Shown here: positions 18,309 to 27,659 of the stretch, in pieces
Layout of the letters: each line of letters starts with the position of its first letter
Position numbering within the stretch: the first letter of the stretch is position 1
Source: Rhodobacter calidifons
Lineage (GTDB): Bacteria; Pseudomonadota; Alphaproteobacteria; Rhodobacterales; Rhodobacteraceae
Reading direction: 5' to 3'
DNA length: 64,000 nt
NCBI RefSeq assembly: GCF_011174775.1
Contig: NZ_JAANHS010000003.1
Location: 124,001 to 188,000, forward strand
Program-made: the position numbers and the translations under genes
The notes under the pieces: generated by a model
What the model was told of the DNA's origin: nothing
Database searches by the model: none
What the model saw: only the letters and a program-made list of their open reading frames with translations

Positions 18309-20678
18309 TCAGCTCTGCGGCCGGGTCTTCTTCGGGTCGTAGTGCGACAGGGGCACGATCACCGCCGGCAGCCGCTTCTGCTGGCCGTCCAGCTTGCCCA
18401 CTTCCAGCGCCGTCCCGACCTCGCTGTGCGCCAGATCCACCCGCGCCAGCGCGATGTTCTTGCCAAGGATCGGCGAGCGGACCGCGGACGTGACCTCCCC
18501 CACCTGCGCGCGCCCGACATGCAGCGGGTCGCCATGGCCCACATCGACATTCGCATCGATCTCCAACCCGACGAAGCGGCGCGCCGGGTGCTCCTTCCGC
18601 CGGATCAGCGCCTCGCGGCCGATGAAGTCATCCGTCTTGGACTTCAAGGGCACCGTGAAGCCGATCCCGGCCTCGAACGGGTCGGTCTGGTCGGAGAAAT
18701 CGTAGCCCGCGAAGATCAGCCCCGCCTCGATCCGCACCATGTCCAGCGCGGCCAGACCCATCGGCTTCAGCCCCAGATCGGCCCCATGCTCCCAGACCGC
18801 ATCATAGACCGTTACCCCGTCCTTCGGATGGCAGAAGACCTCGAAGCCAAGTTCGCCGGTATAGCCCGTGCGCGATACCACCACGGGCGCCCCCGACGGC
18901 CCCCCGATCCGCCCCACCGTGAACCGGAACCAGCCCAGCTCCTCGATCGTCGGCTGGTGCGGCGCGGTCCAGATCATGCGTTTCATGATCTCGCGGCTGT
19001 TCGGCCCCTGCACCGCCAGATTGTGAAGCTGGTCGGTGGAACTGCGGACCATCACCTTCAGCCCCAGCTTCTCGGCCTGTTCCCGGATCCAGACCCCGCC
19101 GTATTCGTCGCCTCCGATCCAGCGGAACTGGTCGCGGCCCAGCCGGAACAGCGTCCCGTCGTCGATCATGCCGCCATGCGGATAACACATCGCGGAATAG
19201 ACCACCTGGCCCTGGGACAGCTTCTTCACATCCCGCGTCAGCACCCATTGCATGAGCGCCTCGGCATCCGGCCCCGTGATCTCCCACTTGCGCAGGGGCG
19301 ACAGGTCCAGCACCACGGCCGCCTGCCGGCAGGCCCAGTATTCCTCCAGCGCGCCGTTCGCGGAATAGACCTGCGGCAGCCAGTAGCCCTTGTATTCGAC
19401 GTGGTGCCGGGTCCTTTCGCTGATGCGGGAATGGAAGGCGGTTTCCTTGGTCATCTTCGGCTCCGCATCGGGCGTGGGGCGCCAGGCGATGGCCCGGCTG
19501 AACTTCTCCGCCCCCGAATAGGTGCGGACATGGATGTCGCTGAGATACCAGCCATTGGCCGGAGAGGTATCGTCCGGGCAGGCCGAATTGACGCAGACGA
19601 TGTCGGTCAGCGCCCGGAACAGCACATAATCGCCGGGCCGCGACCAGGGTTCGTCGCTGATGAGGACGCCATGTGAATCGATGTTCGTATTGAAGAACAG
19701 GTTCACCGCCATCCAGCCGGGGCGAGGGTCAACCCCGTGCGGCGCCAGCGCCTTGTTGAAGTTGTCCGAACAGTTGACATGGCCGGGATAGCCGATGTCG
19801 TCGTAATACTTCGACGCACAGGCCATGGCGAAGGCATCGTGCCGCCCCACGGTGTCCTGCACCACCTCGACCAGCGGCACCCAGTCCTGATCGTAGTATT
19901 TCGAATGCAGGCCGGGCATCGAATAGGCATGCCCCATCAGGGTGCGGCTTGTCGTCACGTCCAGCGCATGCTGGATGCCCCGGTCCAGCTTGCGCGCATC
20001 AAAGCACTGAAAGTCGGTGCATTGCCGCCCGTCCACGTCGATGATCTGGATATAGTCCCCGGCCTTGACGACATAGCTTTCCGCCGTCGCCGATTTCACC
20101 CGCAGGTCGAGGATCGGGTCGGCCAGCGGATCGGGCAAGTCATAGTGCCCCACCATGCGAGGTTTGGCCCGTTGAATCAGCATTGTGATCGGCGTCGCCG
20201 TATCCTGCGCCTCCGGCGCCATCGGTAGCCCCGGCGCGCAGGCCACCAGCCAGCCCTCGTCCAGCGCCGTCAGGTCGGCCCGCGCGCCTGCCGGCGTGCT
20301 CTCTCCGAACAGGCGCAGCCCCCCGGCGGTGGCCAGATCGATCCGCCGCGCCTCCAGCCCCTTGCGCAACCGGGTCAGGCTCTGCTCGCCCGAGGCAAGC
20401 ATCGCCTTCAAGCCCTCGGCCGTCGAATTCGCCGCCTGACCCAGGATCGCGGCGTCAATGCGTCCGTCCTTGGCGGCAGCCACCAGTTCCACCGGCTGCC
20501 CGCCCTCGTCGTTCACCAGCACCAGCCGGTCGCCCGTCATCAGCTGCACCAGCACCGCGCCCGCGCCCGGCACCACATGCCGCTCTTGCCCATGGTGCCG
20601 CGAAAAGCCCTGCGGCGTCAGAATCCGACTTGGGCGCGGTGGACCCGGAAGAACCGAAGGATAGATCGTGTCAAGCAT
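18309..20678 (-). CDS. tdm: Trimethylamine N-oxide demethylase (DUF1989-GcvT fusion)
   Basis: Tdm splits trimethylamine N-oxide into dimethylamine and formaldehyde. The 789-residue protein has the known two-part design: an N-terminal DUF1989 zinc domain (about residues 30-375) and a C-terminal GcvT-like tetrahydrofolate-binding domain (about 420-780), thought to capture the formaldehyde. Candidate Zn-binding cysteines are C220 and C225 (GRQCTDFQC), C303 (VNCSDN), C362 and C367 (CVNSAC). GcvT motifs SRTGYTGELGFEVF and LDMVRIEAGL are clear. A plain glycine-cleavage T protein would lack the N-terminal half. It lies 18 kb from tmm, its partner enzyme. Confidence 0.9.
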   Translation of the reverse strand: MLDTIYPSVLPGPPRPSRILTPQGFSRHHGQERHVVPGAGAVLVQLMTGDRLVLVNDEGGQPVELVAAAKDGRIDAAILGQAANSTAEGLKAMLASGEQSLTRLRKGLEARRIDLATAGGLRLFGESTPAGARADLTALDEGWLVACAPGLPMAPEAQDTATPITMLIQRAKPRMVGHYDLPDPLADPILDLRVKSATAESYVVKAGDYIQIIDVDGRQCTDFQCFDARKLDRGIQHALDVTTSRTLMGHAYSMPGLHSKYYDQDWVPLVEVVQDTVGRHDAFAMACASKYYDDIGYPGHVNCSDNFNKALAPHGVDPRPGWMAVNLFFNTNIDSHGVLISDEPWSRPGDYVLFRALTDIVCVNSACPDDTSPANGWYLSDIHVRTYSGAEKFSRAIAWRPTPDAEPKMTKETAFHSRISERTRHHVEYKGYWLPQVYSANGALEEYWACRQAAVVLDLSPLRKWEITGPDAEALMQWVLTRDVKKLSQGQVVYSAMCYPHGGMIDDGTLFRLGRDQFRWIGGDEYGGVWIREQAEKLGLKVMVRSSTDQLHNLAVQGPNSREIMKRMIWTAPHQPTIEELGWFRFTVGRIGGPSGAPVVVSRTGYTGELGFEVFCHPKDGVTVYDAVWEHGADLGLKPMGLAALDMVRIEAGLIFAGYDFSDQTDPFEAGIGFTVPLKSKTDDFIGREALIRRKEHPARRFVGLEIDANVDVGHGDPLHVGRAQVGEVTSAVRSPILGKNIALARVDLAHSEVGTALEVGKLDGQQKRLPAVIVPLSHYDPKKTRPQS

Positions 20679-20727
20679 GGTTTCCCCGCAGCGATTCGGC
20701 CTGGCCTCGTCCGCATCAGTTTAATGA

Positions 20728-20746
20728 GGATAAAACTTGTTCATCC
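20728..20746. promoter_or_regulatory. AT-rich imperfect palindrome upstream of tdm
   Basis: The 19-base element has outer arms GGAT/ATCC and the core AAAACTTGTT. It lies 50-68 bases upstream of the tdm ATG in an unusually AT-rich patch between the divergent tdm and EamA genes. Similar words precede the other methylated-amine genes, so a shared regulator is possible. Confidence 0.4.
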
Positions 20747-20804
20747 GCAAGAATAGCGCCAGGGTAAGCCTGACACAAGCGCGGGCTGGGGGGAAGGCGG
20801 GGGA

Positions 20805-21665
20805 ATGTTGGCGTTAGCCTTCGGTCTGGTGGCGGCCGGTCTCTGGGCTGTGCATGACCTGCTGGCGCGGAAACTCAGCCAGGGTGCGCCGCTGCTGGCG
20901 ATCCTGGTCGTGGTGCTGGCGGCGGGCACGCTGGGGTTGCTTCCGGTCGCGCTGGCTCTGGGCGGGTGGGACAGGATGACCGGCCCCGCGCTGGCCATGG
21001 CCGTTCTCTCGGGCCTCAGCTTCGCGCTGGCCATCGGCGGGCTGTACAAGGCGTTCAGCCTGGCCCCCGTCCGCGTGGTCTCTCCGGTGGTGGGGGCCTA
21101 TCCGTTGTTGACCCTGCTTATCGCCGCGGCGCAGGGGCGGCCGGTTTCGGGTGGACACTGGCTGGCCGTCGCGGCCATCGTGCTGGGCATCGCCGTCGTC
21201 GCCCTTGCCGCCCGCGACGACGCCCCCGAAGGCTATGCGGCCGCGCCCGGAGTGGCGATGGGCTGGGCCGGGTTCGCGGCGGCGGGCTTTGCCGCGACCT
21301 TCGCCCTGGCGCAGGAGGCGACGCGGCTTGGGGCAGAGCTGCCGGCGATACTGGTCGGGCGGGTCGTGGCGCTGCTGGCGATGCTGGGGCTGTTCCTCTG
21401 GCAGCGCGGGTCGCTTGCGCCGCAGCGGGGGCAGTTGGGGGTGCTGGCCCTGATGGGCCTGCTGGACGCGCTTGCGCTGGGGCTGGTCACCGCCTCGGGC
21501 GGCCTGCCCAGGGCCGAGTATGCCGCGGTCGCCTCGTCGCTGTTCGGGGTGCTGACGGTCCTGCTGGCCGCCTGGTTCCTGCGCGAGAAGGTCCGGGCCG
21601 TCCAGTGGCTGGGCATCGCCTGCGTCTTCGGCGGGATCGCGGCGCTGGGGCTGCTGGGGACGTGA
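20805..21665 (+). CDS. EamA/DMT-family transporter
   Basis: A 286-residue inner-membrane protein with about ten hydrophobic helices in two halves, the two-EamA-domain plan of the drug/metabolite transporter superfamily (GLVAAGLWAVHDLLARKL; VVGAYPLLTLLIAAAQG; YAAVASSLFGVLTVLLAAWFLREK split across the second half). Members export or take up small metabolites; the substrate cannot be read from sequence. Its promoter region is shared with the divergent tdm gene, which is the only hint of a link to amine metabolism. Confidence 0.88.
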   Translation: MLALAFGLVAAGLWAVHDLLARKLSQGAPLLAILVVVLAAGTLGLLPVALALGGWDRMTGPALAMAVLSGLSFALAIGGLYKAFSLAPVRVVSPVVGAYPLLTLLIAAAQGRPVSGGHWLAVAAIVLGIAVVALAARDDAPEGYAAAPGVAMGWAGFAAAGFAATFALAQEATRLGAELPAILVGRVVALLAMLGLFLWQRGSLAPQRGQLGVLALMGLLDALALGLVTASGGLPRAEYAAVASSLFGVLTVLLAAWFLREKVRAVQWLGIACVFGGIAALGLLGT

Positions 21666-21775
21666 GCCTGCCCACGCGCGGCGCGTCTTTCAGACCCAAT
21701 GATTCCAAGGGCTTTTCTGTGGGCGTTTACCCCACTTGAACGCGGATTCCTAACCCGTCGATTTTGCTTGGTTGC

Positions 21776-21797
21776 AAAAAGTGCCCACGCGTGGGCA
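21776..21797 (-). terminator. Rho-independent terminator of the fumarylacetoacetase-family gene
   Basis: A perfect 16-base palindrome (arms TGCCCACG/CGTGGGCA, 21782-21797) is followed on the minus strand by CTTTTT. It begins three bases after the stop of the 21800-22474 gene. Confidence 0.82.
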
Positions 21798-21799
21798 GG

Positions 21800-22474
21800 T
21801 CAGACGATCGTCACCGTCGCCGGTTGCAGGCCCTCGATCTCCACCTTGCAGCTGTCTCCCCGGTTCAGAGGCCCCACCCCCGCCGGGGTCCCGGTGAAGA
21901 TCAGGTCCCCCGGCGACAGGCTGACCATCTGCGACAGCGCCGCGATGATCGCCGCCGGAGACCAGATCATCTCGGAAATCCGGGCCTCCTGCCGGACCAT
22001 GCCGTTCACCGAACACCGCAGCCGCCCGTCCGGCAGCGCGCCCTGCCGGATCGCGCCCACCACGGCCGACTTGTCGAAACCCTTCGCCATGTCCCAGGGC
22101 CGGCGGCGTTCCTTCGCCTCGGCCTGAAGGTCGCGCCGGGTCAGGTCGTTCCCCGCCGCATGCCCCCAGATCATCACCTGGGCCTCTGCCTCCGAGACCA
22201 TCTTCCCCGCCTTGCCGATCGCCACCACCAGCTCTCCCTCGTGGTGCAGGTTCGTCGTGGCGGGCGGGTAGGGGATGCGGGATCCGCTCTCGACCACCGC
22301 ATCGGCGGGCTTCGTGAAGAAGAACGGCGCCTCCCTCTCGTCGGCCCCCATCTCGCGGGCATGTTCGGCATAGTTCCGGCCCACACAGAAGATGCGGCGG
22401 ACCGGAAAGCGTTCGGCGCGGCCGGTGACGGGCAGCGTGACCGTCGGCAGGGCCGGGAAAACCAGAGCGACCAT
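21800..22474 (-). CDS. Fumarylacetoacetate hydrolase (FAH) family protein
   Basis: A 224-residue single-domain FAH-fold enzyme. The family motifs are visible: FCVGRNYAEHAREMG, FFFTKPADAVV, HHEGELVVAIGK with metal-binding Glu/Asp residues, GNDLTRRDLQ and IFTGTPAGVGPL. Related small enzymes are fumarylpyruvate or acylpyruvate hydrolases and oxaloacetate tautomerases/decarboxylases; I cannot choose among them. The start is one base past the stop of the upstream D,D-carboxypeptidase gene, and a strong terminator follows. Confidence 0.88.
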   Translation of the reverse strand: MVALVFPALPTVTLPVTGRAERFPVRRIFCVGRNYAEHAREMGADEREAPFFFTKPADAVVESGSRIPYPPATTNLHHEGELVVAIGKAGKMVSEAEAQVMIWGHAAGNDLTRRDLQAEAKERRRPWDMAKGFDKSAVVGAIRQGALPDGRLRCSVNGMVRQEARISEMIWSPAAIIAALSQMVSLSPGDLIFTGTPAGVGPLNRGDSCKVEIEGLQPATVTIV

Positions 22475-22475
22475 G

Positions 22476-24485
22476 TCAGCCTCCCACCGTTTCGCAGGGA
22501 ATCGCCCGGGCCATCAGGCGACGGCAGGCCAGCTGCGCCTGCTCTTCGGTCAATCCCATGAAGCTGGCCCGCCACTTGCCGCCCGACTGGATCGCCCGGC
22601 GGTTCCCCTCGTTCAACGTGGCGCTTTCGGCCAGCGCGGTCTTCAGCAGCGCCCGATCCGCCTCGTAGCGCGAGGAATATTCGCCGACATTCACCCCGAA
22701 GTGACGCCCGCCCGAGGTGGACATCACCACCACCACCTCTTCGGTCGGCCGCGGCTCCTGCTGCACTTCGGCGGTCTGGGGCCGTTCGAAGATCGGGGCC
22801 TGCCGCTTGGGCATGACCGATGCGGCCCCGTTCGGTGCCAGGTCTGCCGCCAGTGCCGCAGGCGCCATGGCCGCGGCCCCTGCGACGGTCTCGACGGCGG
22901 TCACGTCCGCCAGAAGGGCGGCGGGCCCTTCGGCCGCAGCGTCCGGTCCGGGATGGGTGACCTCAAGCGCAGGCCCGGCCTCGGCCAGGACGATCCCGGG
23001 CGCCATGGTTTCGGCGGTCACCTCGGCCACCGGCGCGACCGGCGCCCCGGCTTCGGGTTCGGGTTCGGGTTCGGCCGCCGCGATGTCGGTGGTCGTTGAG
23101 GGTTCGGGTCGCGCCTTCGGCTTGAACGCCGCAAGGGCCGGATCGGCCAGCGCCTCGGAGGCGGAGGCGACGGGCATCTCCGGCGCCGCTTCGGCCAGCA
23201 GCGTCCCGGCCGCCGGGGCCGCAAGCGCCATGGCCTGGGCCTCAAGGGTGCCCGGCTCCGGCGCGACCACAGGGACGGCCGCTTCTTCGACGGCAGCGGC
23301 GATCAGCGTCTCCGGCAGCGCTTCGGCCGCGGGGGCGGCCTCGGCCAGCGCCATCGGTGCCTCGGTCGCCTGTTCCGCCGCTGCCATGGCCTGCGCCTGG
23401 AAGTCCAGCGTGCCTTCCGGGGCCGGTTCTGCCGTGGCCTCGGCCAGCGCCCCCTCGATCCCCTGCGCCATGGCCACCGCCACCGCATCCGGCACCACCG
23501 GCACGGCCGGTCGTGCCTTCGGACGCGGCGATTTCCGCACCTCGCCCGAGACGCGCACCGTCTTGCCCGCCCCGCCCACGGCGTCGATCTCGTCGATCGC
23601 GGTGTCCAGCGAAGCCACCAGCGCGTCCTCGATCGGGGCAACCTTCGGAGGCTGCTCCTTCACCCCGTTGCGCGCCTTGCCGAAGCCGATGTCCATCAGT
23701 TCGGCCATCTTGGCGTTGCGGGCCGCCGAAGAGGTGCCGCCGAAGATGGTGGCGATGATGTGCTTGTTGCCGCGCCGGGCCGAGGCCGTCAGGTTGAAGC
23801 CCGCCGGGCTGGTGAAGCCGGTCTTGATCCCGTCCGCGCCCTCGTAGCTGTCCAGAAAGCGCGAATTCGTGTTGGTCACGGTCGCGATCCCGGCATCCGC
23901 CGTCCGGCGCGAGAAGATGTGGTAATACTGCGGGAAGTCGTAGAACAGATGCCGGCCCAGCACGTTCATGTCATGGGCGGTGGACAGGTGGCCCTCGGCC
24001 GTCAGCCCGTTCGCGTTGCGGAAGGTGGTGTTGTTCATGCCCAGCTGCCGCGCGGTGCGGGTCATGCGCTTGGCGAAGGCCTCATGGTCGCCGCTGATGT
24101 GGTCGCCGATGGCGGAGGCCGCGTCATTGGCCGACTTGATCGCCGCCGCGCGGATCAGATGGCGCATCGAGATCCGCTGGCCGGGCTTCAACCCCAGCCG
24201 CGAGGGCGGCTGCGAGGCCGCGTATTTCGACACCGTGACCATCGTGTCCAGCGACAGACGCCCCGCCTCGATCTCCTGGAAGGCGATGTAAAGCGTCATC
24301 ATCTTGGTCAGCGAGGCCGGATGCAGCCTTGCATAGGCGTTCTTCTCGTAAAGGATCTCGCCCGTCCGGCCATCCATCACGATGGCCGCGAAAGGGGCGG
24401 CCTTCAGGGGGAACGCCACCACGACCGTGCTGACGACAAAAAACATCAAGAAAGCGCGAAAAATCCGCCCGAGAAGCGATGTCAC
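22476..24485 (-). CDS. D-alanyl-D-alanine carboxypeptidase with low-complexity linker and SPOR domain
   Basis: A penicillin-binding protein (S11 family) trimming peptidoglycan stem peptides. The active-site motifs are present: SLTK (catalytic Ser/Lys), SAN and KTG. A GTG at 24485 gives a signal peptide (RAFLMFFVVSTVVVAF) and 669 residues; the frame is open further upstream without signal-like sequence. Between the catalytic domain and a C-terminal SPOR domain (GGRHFGVNVGEYSSRYEAD), which binds denuded septal glycan, lies about 280 residues of Ala/Pro/Glu-rich linker. The SPOR tail suggests septal localisation. Confidence 0.92.
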   Translation of the reverse strand: MTSLLGRIFRAFLMFFVVSTVVVAFPLKAAPFAAIVMDGRTGEILYEKNAYARLHPASLTKMMTLYIAFQEIEAGRLSLDTMVTVSKYAASQPPSRLGLKPGQRISMRHLIRAAAIKSANDAASAIGDHISGDHEAFAKRMTRTARQLGMNNTTFRNANGLTAEGHLSTAHDMNVLGRHLFYDFPQYYHIFSRRTADAGIATVTNTNSRFLDSYEGADGIKTGFTSPAGFNLTASARRGNKHIIATIFGGTSSAARNAKMAELMDIGFGKARNGVKEQPPKVAPIEDALVASLDTAIDEIDAVGGAGKTVRVSGEVRKSPRPKARPAVPVVPDAVAVAMAQGIEGALAEATAEPAPEGTLDFQAQAMAAAEQATEAPMALAEAAPAAEALPETLIAAAVEEAAVPVVAPEPGTLEAQAMALAAPAAGTLLAEAAPEMPVASASEALADPALAAFKPKARPEPSTTTDIAAAEPEPEPEAGAPVAPVAEVTAETMAPGIVLAEAGPALEVTHPGPDAAAEGPAALLADVTAVETVAGAAAMAPAALAADLAPNGAASVMPKRQAPIFERPQTAEVQQEPRPTEEVVVVMSTSGGRHFGVNVGEYSSRYEADRALLKTALAESATLNEGNRRAIQSGGKWRASFMGLTEEQAQLACRRLMARAIPCETVGG

Positions 24486-24690
24486 CTCGCCCACCCTTTG
24501 CCTGTCTGGCCCGGATTTTCCGGTGCCGAATTCTGCCTCGAACGGAAGGCTAGCACAGGAAGTGGAATGCGAAAACCCAAAAATTCCAAAGGGTTTCAGG
24601 ACAGAGTTCAAGTCGTTGCAGCAAAGCAGCACCTGGCGCCCGCAGGGGCACATCTTGGGGCAGCAAGGGACAGGCGACCGACTTATGGGG

Positions 24691-25386
24691 TCACGGACGC
24701 AGGCTTCGCACCAGATTCGGCAGATCCCCAAGGTCCCTGACCCTGTGGAACCGGCGATGGCCGGTCGGTTCGGGCGCGGCTTCGAACGACCATTCCGTCT
24801 CGGCCGGCACATGCACCCCCCAGGAGCCGGCCTGAAGCGCCGGGATCACGTCGGATTTCAGCGAGTTCCCCACCATCATCGCCTGGTCGGCCCCGGTCCC
24901 GTGCCGGGCAAAGGCCCGCCGGTAGGTCGCTTCGGTCTTGTCCGAGACGATCTCGACCCCGTCGAACAGATCGCCCAGGCCGGACTGCGCCAGCTTGCGT
25001 TCCTGGTGCAGAAGGTCGCCCTTGGTGATCAGGACCAGCCGGTAGTCCTCCGCCAGCGCGGCGACGGTGGAGCGCACATGCGGCAAAAGCTCCATCGGAT
25101 GTTCCAGCAGTTCGCGCCCCAGCGCGACAAGCTCGCCGATGACGCTTGCGGGAACACGGCCCTCGGTCACCTCGATCGCGGTCTCGATCATCGACAGGGT
25201 GAAGCCCTTCACGCCGAAGCCGTAATAGGCCAGGTTCCGGCGTTCGGCCGCGGTCAGGCGCTCGACCAGGTGGTCGGGGTCGGCATGGTCGGCCAGCCGT
25301 TCCAGAAAGCGGTCCTGCGTCAGCCGGAAATAGCTTTCGTTCTGCCAAAGCGTGTCGTCTGCGTCGAAGCCGATCGTGGTCAGCAT
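24691..25386 (-). CDS. HAD-superfamily hydrolase
   Basis: A 231-residue phosphatase-like HAD protein. Motif I is GFDADDTLW with the nucleophilic Asp, motif II the Thr of LVLITKGDL, motif III the Lys of [12 protein letters not shown], and motif [13 protein letters not shown] helical cap domain lies between motif I and II. I start at MLTTIGFDA (25386) because the family begins close to motif I. Substrate unknown. It is divergent from clpS. Confidence 0.9.
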   Translation of the reverse strand: MLTTIGFDADDTLWQNESYFRLTQDRFLERLADHADPDHLVERLTAAERRNLAYYGFGVKGFTLSMIETAIEVTEGRVPASVIGELVALGRELLEHPMELLPHVRSTVAALAEDYRLVLITKGDLLHQERKLAQSGLGDLFDGVEIVSDKTEATYRRAFARHGTGADQAMMVGNSLKSDVIPALQAGSWGVHVPAETEWSFEAAPEPTGHRRFHRVRDLGDLPNLVRSLRP

Positions 25387-25465
25387 GGGCACCTCTTTTC
25401 CCTGCGGCAAAAGAGGCTATATTTCCGACATCAAGTGCAACCCCGAATCCCGTAGCCGGAGCCCG

Positions 25466-25813
25466 ATGGCCGTGTCCTTCCGTCAGATCACCATGTCCGA
25501 CAAGACGGATGGCCCGGGGCATGACACCTCGCTTCTGACCAAGCCGAAGGCGAAGACGCAGCGCCCGCCCTTGTACAAGGTGCTGCTTCTGAACGACGAT
25601 TACACGCCGATGGAGTTCGTGGTGCATGTGCTGGAACGATTCTTCGGCCTCAGCCACGCCCAGGCCTTCGAGATCATGCTGACCGTGCACAAGAAGGGCC
25701 TGGCGGTCGTGGGCGTGTTCAGCTTCGAGGTGGCCGAGACCAAGGTCGCCCAGGTGATGGACTTTGCCCGCCGCCACCAGCATCCGCTGCAATGCACGAT
25801 GGAAAAGGAATGA
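25466..25813 (+). CDS. clpS: ATP-dependent Clp protease adaptor ClpS
   Basis: ClpS delivers N-degron substrates to ClpAP. The conserved core [25 protein letters not shown], the N-degron pocket, is intact, with [20 protein letters not shown] and a C-terminal [10 protein letters not shown]. Two starts are possible: 25466 (preceded by CCGGAG) or 25493 (MSDKTDG); the first gives 115 residues. The N-terminal 30 residues are disordered, as usual. No clpA is in the window. Confidence 0.95.
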   Translation: MAVSFRQITMSDKTDGPGHDTSLLTKPKAKTQRPPLYKVLLLNDDYTPMEFVVHVLERFFGLSHAQAFEIMLTVHKKGLAVVGVFSFEVAETKVAQVMDFARRHQHPLQCTMEKE

Positions 25814-25838
25814 TCCGTCGCCCCGGCATAAGGGGCCG

Positions 25839-25854
25839 GGGGGCCTAGGCCCCC
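25839..25854. repeat. Perfect GC-only-arm palindrome before the RsmC-like gene
   Basis: A 16-base perfect palindrome (arms GGGGGCCT/AGGCCCCC) ends four bases before the ATG at 25859. It sits where a ribosome site should be, and none is visible, so it could act as a clpS terminator without U-tract or hold back translation of the next gene. Confidence 0.5.
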
Positions 25855-25858
25855 GCTC

Positions 25859-26839
25859 ATGCGATCCGCCCGGCTTGACATGGCGCTGGACAGCGGCGCG
25901 CTGGCCCTTCCGTCCGAAGGTCGCATCGCCGTCTATCGTCCCCGCATGGGCGACGACCTCTCTGCCCTGCCGCTGGACCGCGTGACGGTGCTGACCGGCT
26001 TCCGGCCCGACCGCGACCATTTCGCCGCGCAATGCTCGGTCGCACCCGCGCCGCCCTATGCGGCCGCGCTCGTCTGCCTGCCCCGCTCGCGCGAGGCGGC
26101 GCGGGCGCTGATCGCCCGGGCCGCGGCCGAGGTGGCGCCCGGCGGCTGGATCGCGGTCGATGGCCAGAAGACCGACGGGATCGACACCGCGCTGAAGGAC
26201 CTGCGCGGGCGGGTGGACCTGTCCGAAGCCCTGTCCAAGGCGCATGGCAAGCTGGCCTCGTTCGCGGCCGGGGTGGACCTGTCGGACTGGCGGGCAACCC
26301 TGCATCGGGTCCAGGGTTTCCAGACGCTGCCCGGCATCTTCTCGGCGGACGGGCCGGACCGGGGGTCGGTCCTGCTGGCCGCGGCCCTGCCGGCCAGGCT
26401 TTCGGGCAAGGTCGCCGACCTCGGGGCCGGCTGGGGGTTCCTGGCGGCCGAGATCCTGAAGCGCCCGGGCGTCAGGCGGCTGGACCTGGTCGAGGCCGAA
26501 GCCGACGCGCTGGATTGCGCCCGCGTGAACATCACCGATCCCCGCGCGCGGTTCCATTGGGCAGATGCCACGACCTGGCGGCCCGAGACGCTCTTGGACC
26601 TGGTGGTGATGAACCCGCCCTTCCACTCTGGCCGCGCGGCCGACCCGGCCCTTGGCGCCGCCTTCATCCGCGCCGCCGGGCGGATGCTTGCCCAGAACGG
26701 AGAGCTCTGGTTGGTCGCCAACCGCCATCTGCCTTACGATGCCGTGTTGTCGGACTGCTTCCTGACCGTCGAGGATCTGCCCGGCGACAGCGGCTTTCGC
26801 GTGATCCATGCCACCAGGCCCCGCAGGGCCAAAGCCTAG
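25859..26839 (+). CDS. RsmC-like class I SAM-dependent methyltransferase
   Basis: A 326-residue protein resembling RsmC, which methylates N2 of a guanine in 16S rRNA. The N-terminal half is the degenerate domain; the C-terminal half has the SAM motif VADLGAGWGFLAAEIL and the catalytic NPPF motif (VVMNPPFHSG), diagnostic of N-methyltransferases acting on base amino groups. The exact rRNA site cannot be inferred. The SDR gene follows after 7 bases, suggesting co-transcription. Confidence 0.85.
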   Translation: MRSARLDMALDSGALALPSEGRIAVYRPRMGDDLSALPLDRVTVLTGFRPDRDHFAAQCSVAPAPPYAAALVCLPRSREAARALIARAAAEVAPGGWIAVDGQKTDGIDTALKDLRGRVDLSEALSKAHGKLASFAAGVDLSDWRATLHRVQGFQTLPGIFSADGPDRGSVLLAAALPARLSGKVADLGAGWGFLAAEILKRPGVRRLDLVEAEADALDCARVNITDPRARFHWADATTWRPETLLDLVVMNPPFHSGRAADPALGAAFIRAAGRMLAQNGELWLVANRHLPYDAVLSDCFLTVEDLPGDSGFRVIHATRPRRAKA

Positions 26840-26846
26840 AGGTCCC

Positions 26847-27659
26847 ATGTCCTTTTCCGTCTCCGGCAAGACCGCCATCGTCACCGGCTCGGCCGCGGGT
26901 ATCGGGCTCGCCATCGCCCGGCATCTGGTGGACAAGGGGGCGAACGTGATGTTCGCCGACATCGACGAGGCCCGGCTGGAAGCCGAGATCGGCGAAGAGG
27001 CCCGGGCCGAGGGGCCGGTCCGCATGTTCGCGGGCGACCTGACCGAGAAGCTGACCATCGCCAACCTCTTGTCCGCCACAATCGACGCCTTCGACCGCGT
27101 GGACATCCTGGTCAATGCCAGCCGGCGGATGATGGTCTCGGACGTCCTGAACCCCGAGGCCGACGGGGTCGAGGAGCTGTGGCGCTACAATGTCCTGTCG
27201 GCGCTGCGCATCTCGCAGATCACCGCCCGGCGGATGATCCAGCACGCCCAGCGGTCCGAGATCGAGGAGGGCGCGATGCTGGGCTCGATCATCAACCTCT
27301 CGTCGATCACCGCCCAGGCCACGCGGCCCGAGCTTCTGGGCTATTCCATGGCCGCGGCGGCGATGAACCAGATGACGCGCTCGCTGGCGGTGGCGCTGGC
27401 GCCGAAGGGGATCCGGGTGAATGCCGTGGCCTTCGGCAGCGTGATGAGCGCCAGTCTCCAGGCTGCGCTGAAGGAAAATCCCGGCTATCGCGACCAGATC
27501 GCCGGGGCGACGCCGCTGGGCCGGATCGCGGCCCCGGCGGAACTGGCCGAGGCGGTGCAGTTCCTCGCCTCGGACGCCGCGGGCTTCGTCACCGGACAGG
27601 TGCTGACGGTGGACGGCGGGCGGGGGCTTGTCGATGTCGTCGGCGCCCCCGCGCACTGA
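26847..27659 (+). CDS. Short-chain dehydrogenase/reductase-like protein lacking the catalytic lysine
   Basis: A 270-residue classical-SDR fold: Rossmann motif TGSAAGIGLAIARHL, the DxxD-type acceptor region FADIDEAR (suggesting NAD), the Ser in IINLSSITAQ and the Tyr in LLGYSMAAAAM. The Lys of the YxxxK motif is Ala here (YSMAA), and NNAG reads VNASRR. The C-terminal TGQVLTVDGG is standard. Loss of the Lys should cripple normal hydride chemistry, so it may have another role or altered mechanism. Downstream of the RsmC-like gene, 7 bases apart. Confidence 0.85.
   Translation: MSFSVSGKTAIVTGSAAGIGLAIARHLVDKGANVMFADIDEARLEAEIGEEARAEGPVRMFAGDLTEKLTIANLLSATIDAFDRVDILVNASRRMMVSDVLNPEADGVEELWRYNVLSALRISQITARRMIQHAQRSEIEEGAMLGSIINLSSITAQATRPELLGYSMAAAAMNQMTRSLAVALAPKGIRVNAVAFGSVMSASLQAALKENPGYRDQIAGATPLGRIAAPAELAEAVQFLASDAAGFVTGQVLTVDGGRGLVDVVGAPAH

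Noticed and set aside
18309-20678. Glycine cleavage system T protein
   Set aside because: Only the C-terminal half is GcvT-like; the DUF1989 N-terminal half and the amine-island context identify TMAO demethylase.
21669-21797. TGCCCACGCG words at both ends of the EamA-FAH gap as a mobile-element inverted repeat
   Set aside because: Only the 21782 copy forms a full palindrome and it works as a terminator; no transposase or target duplication is seen.
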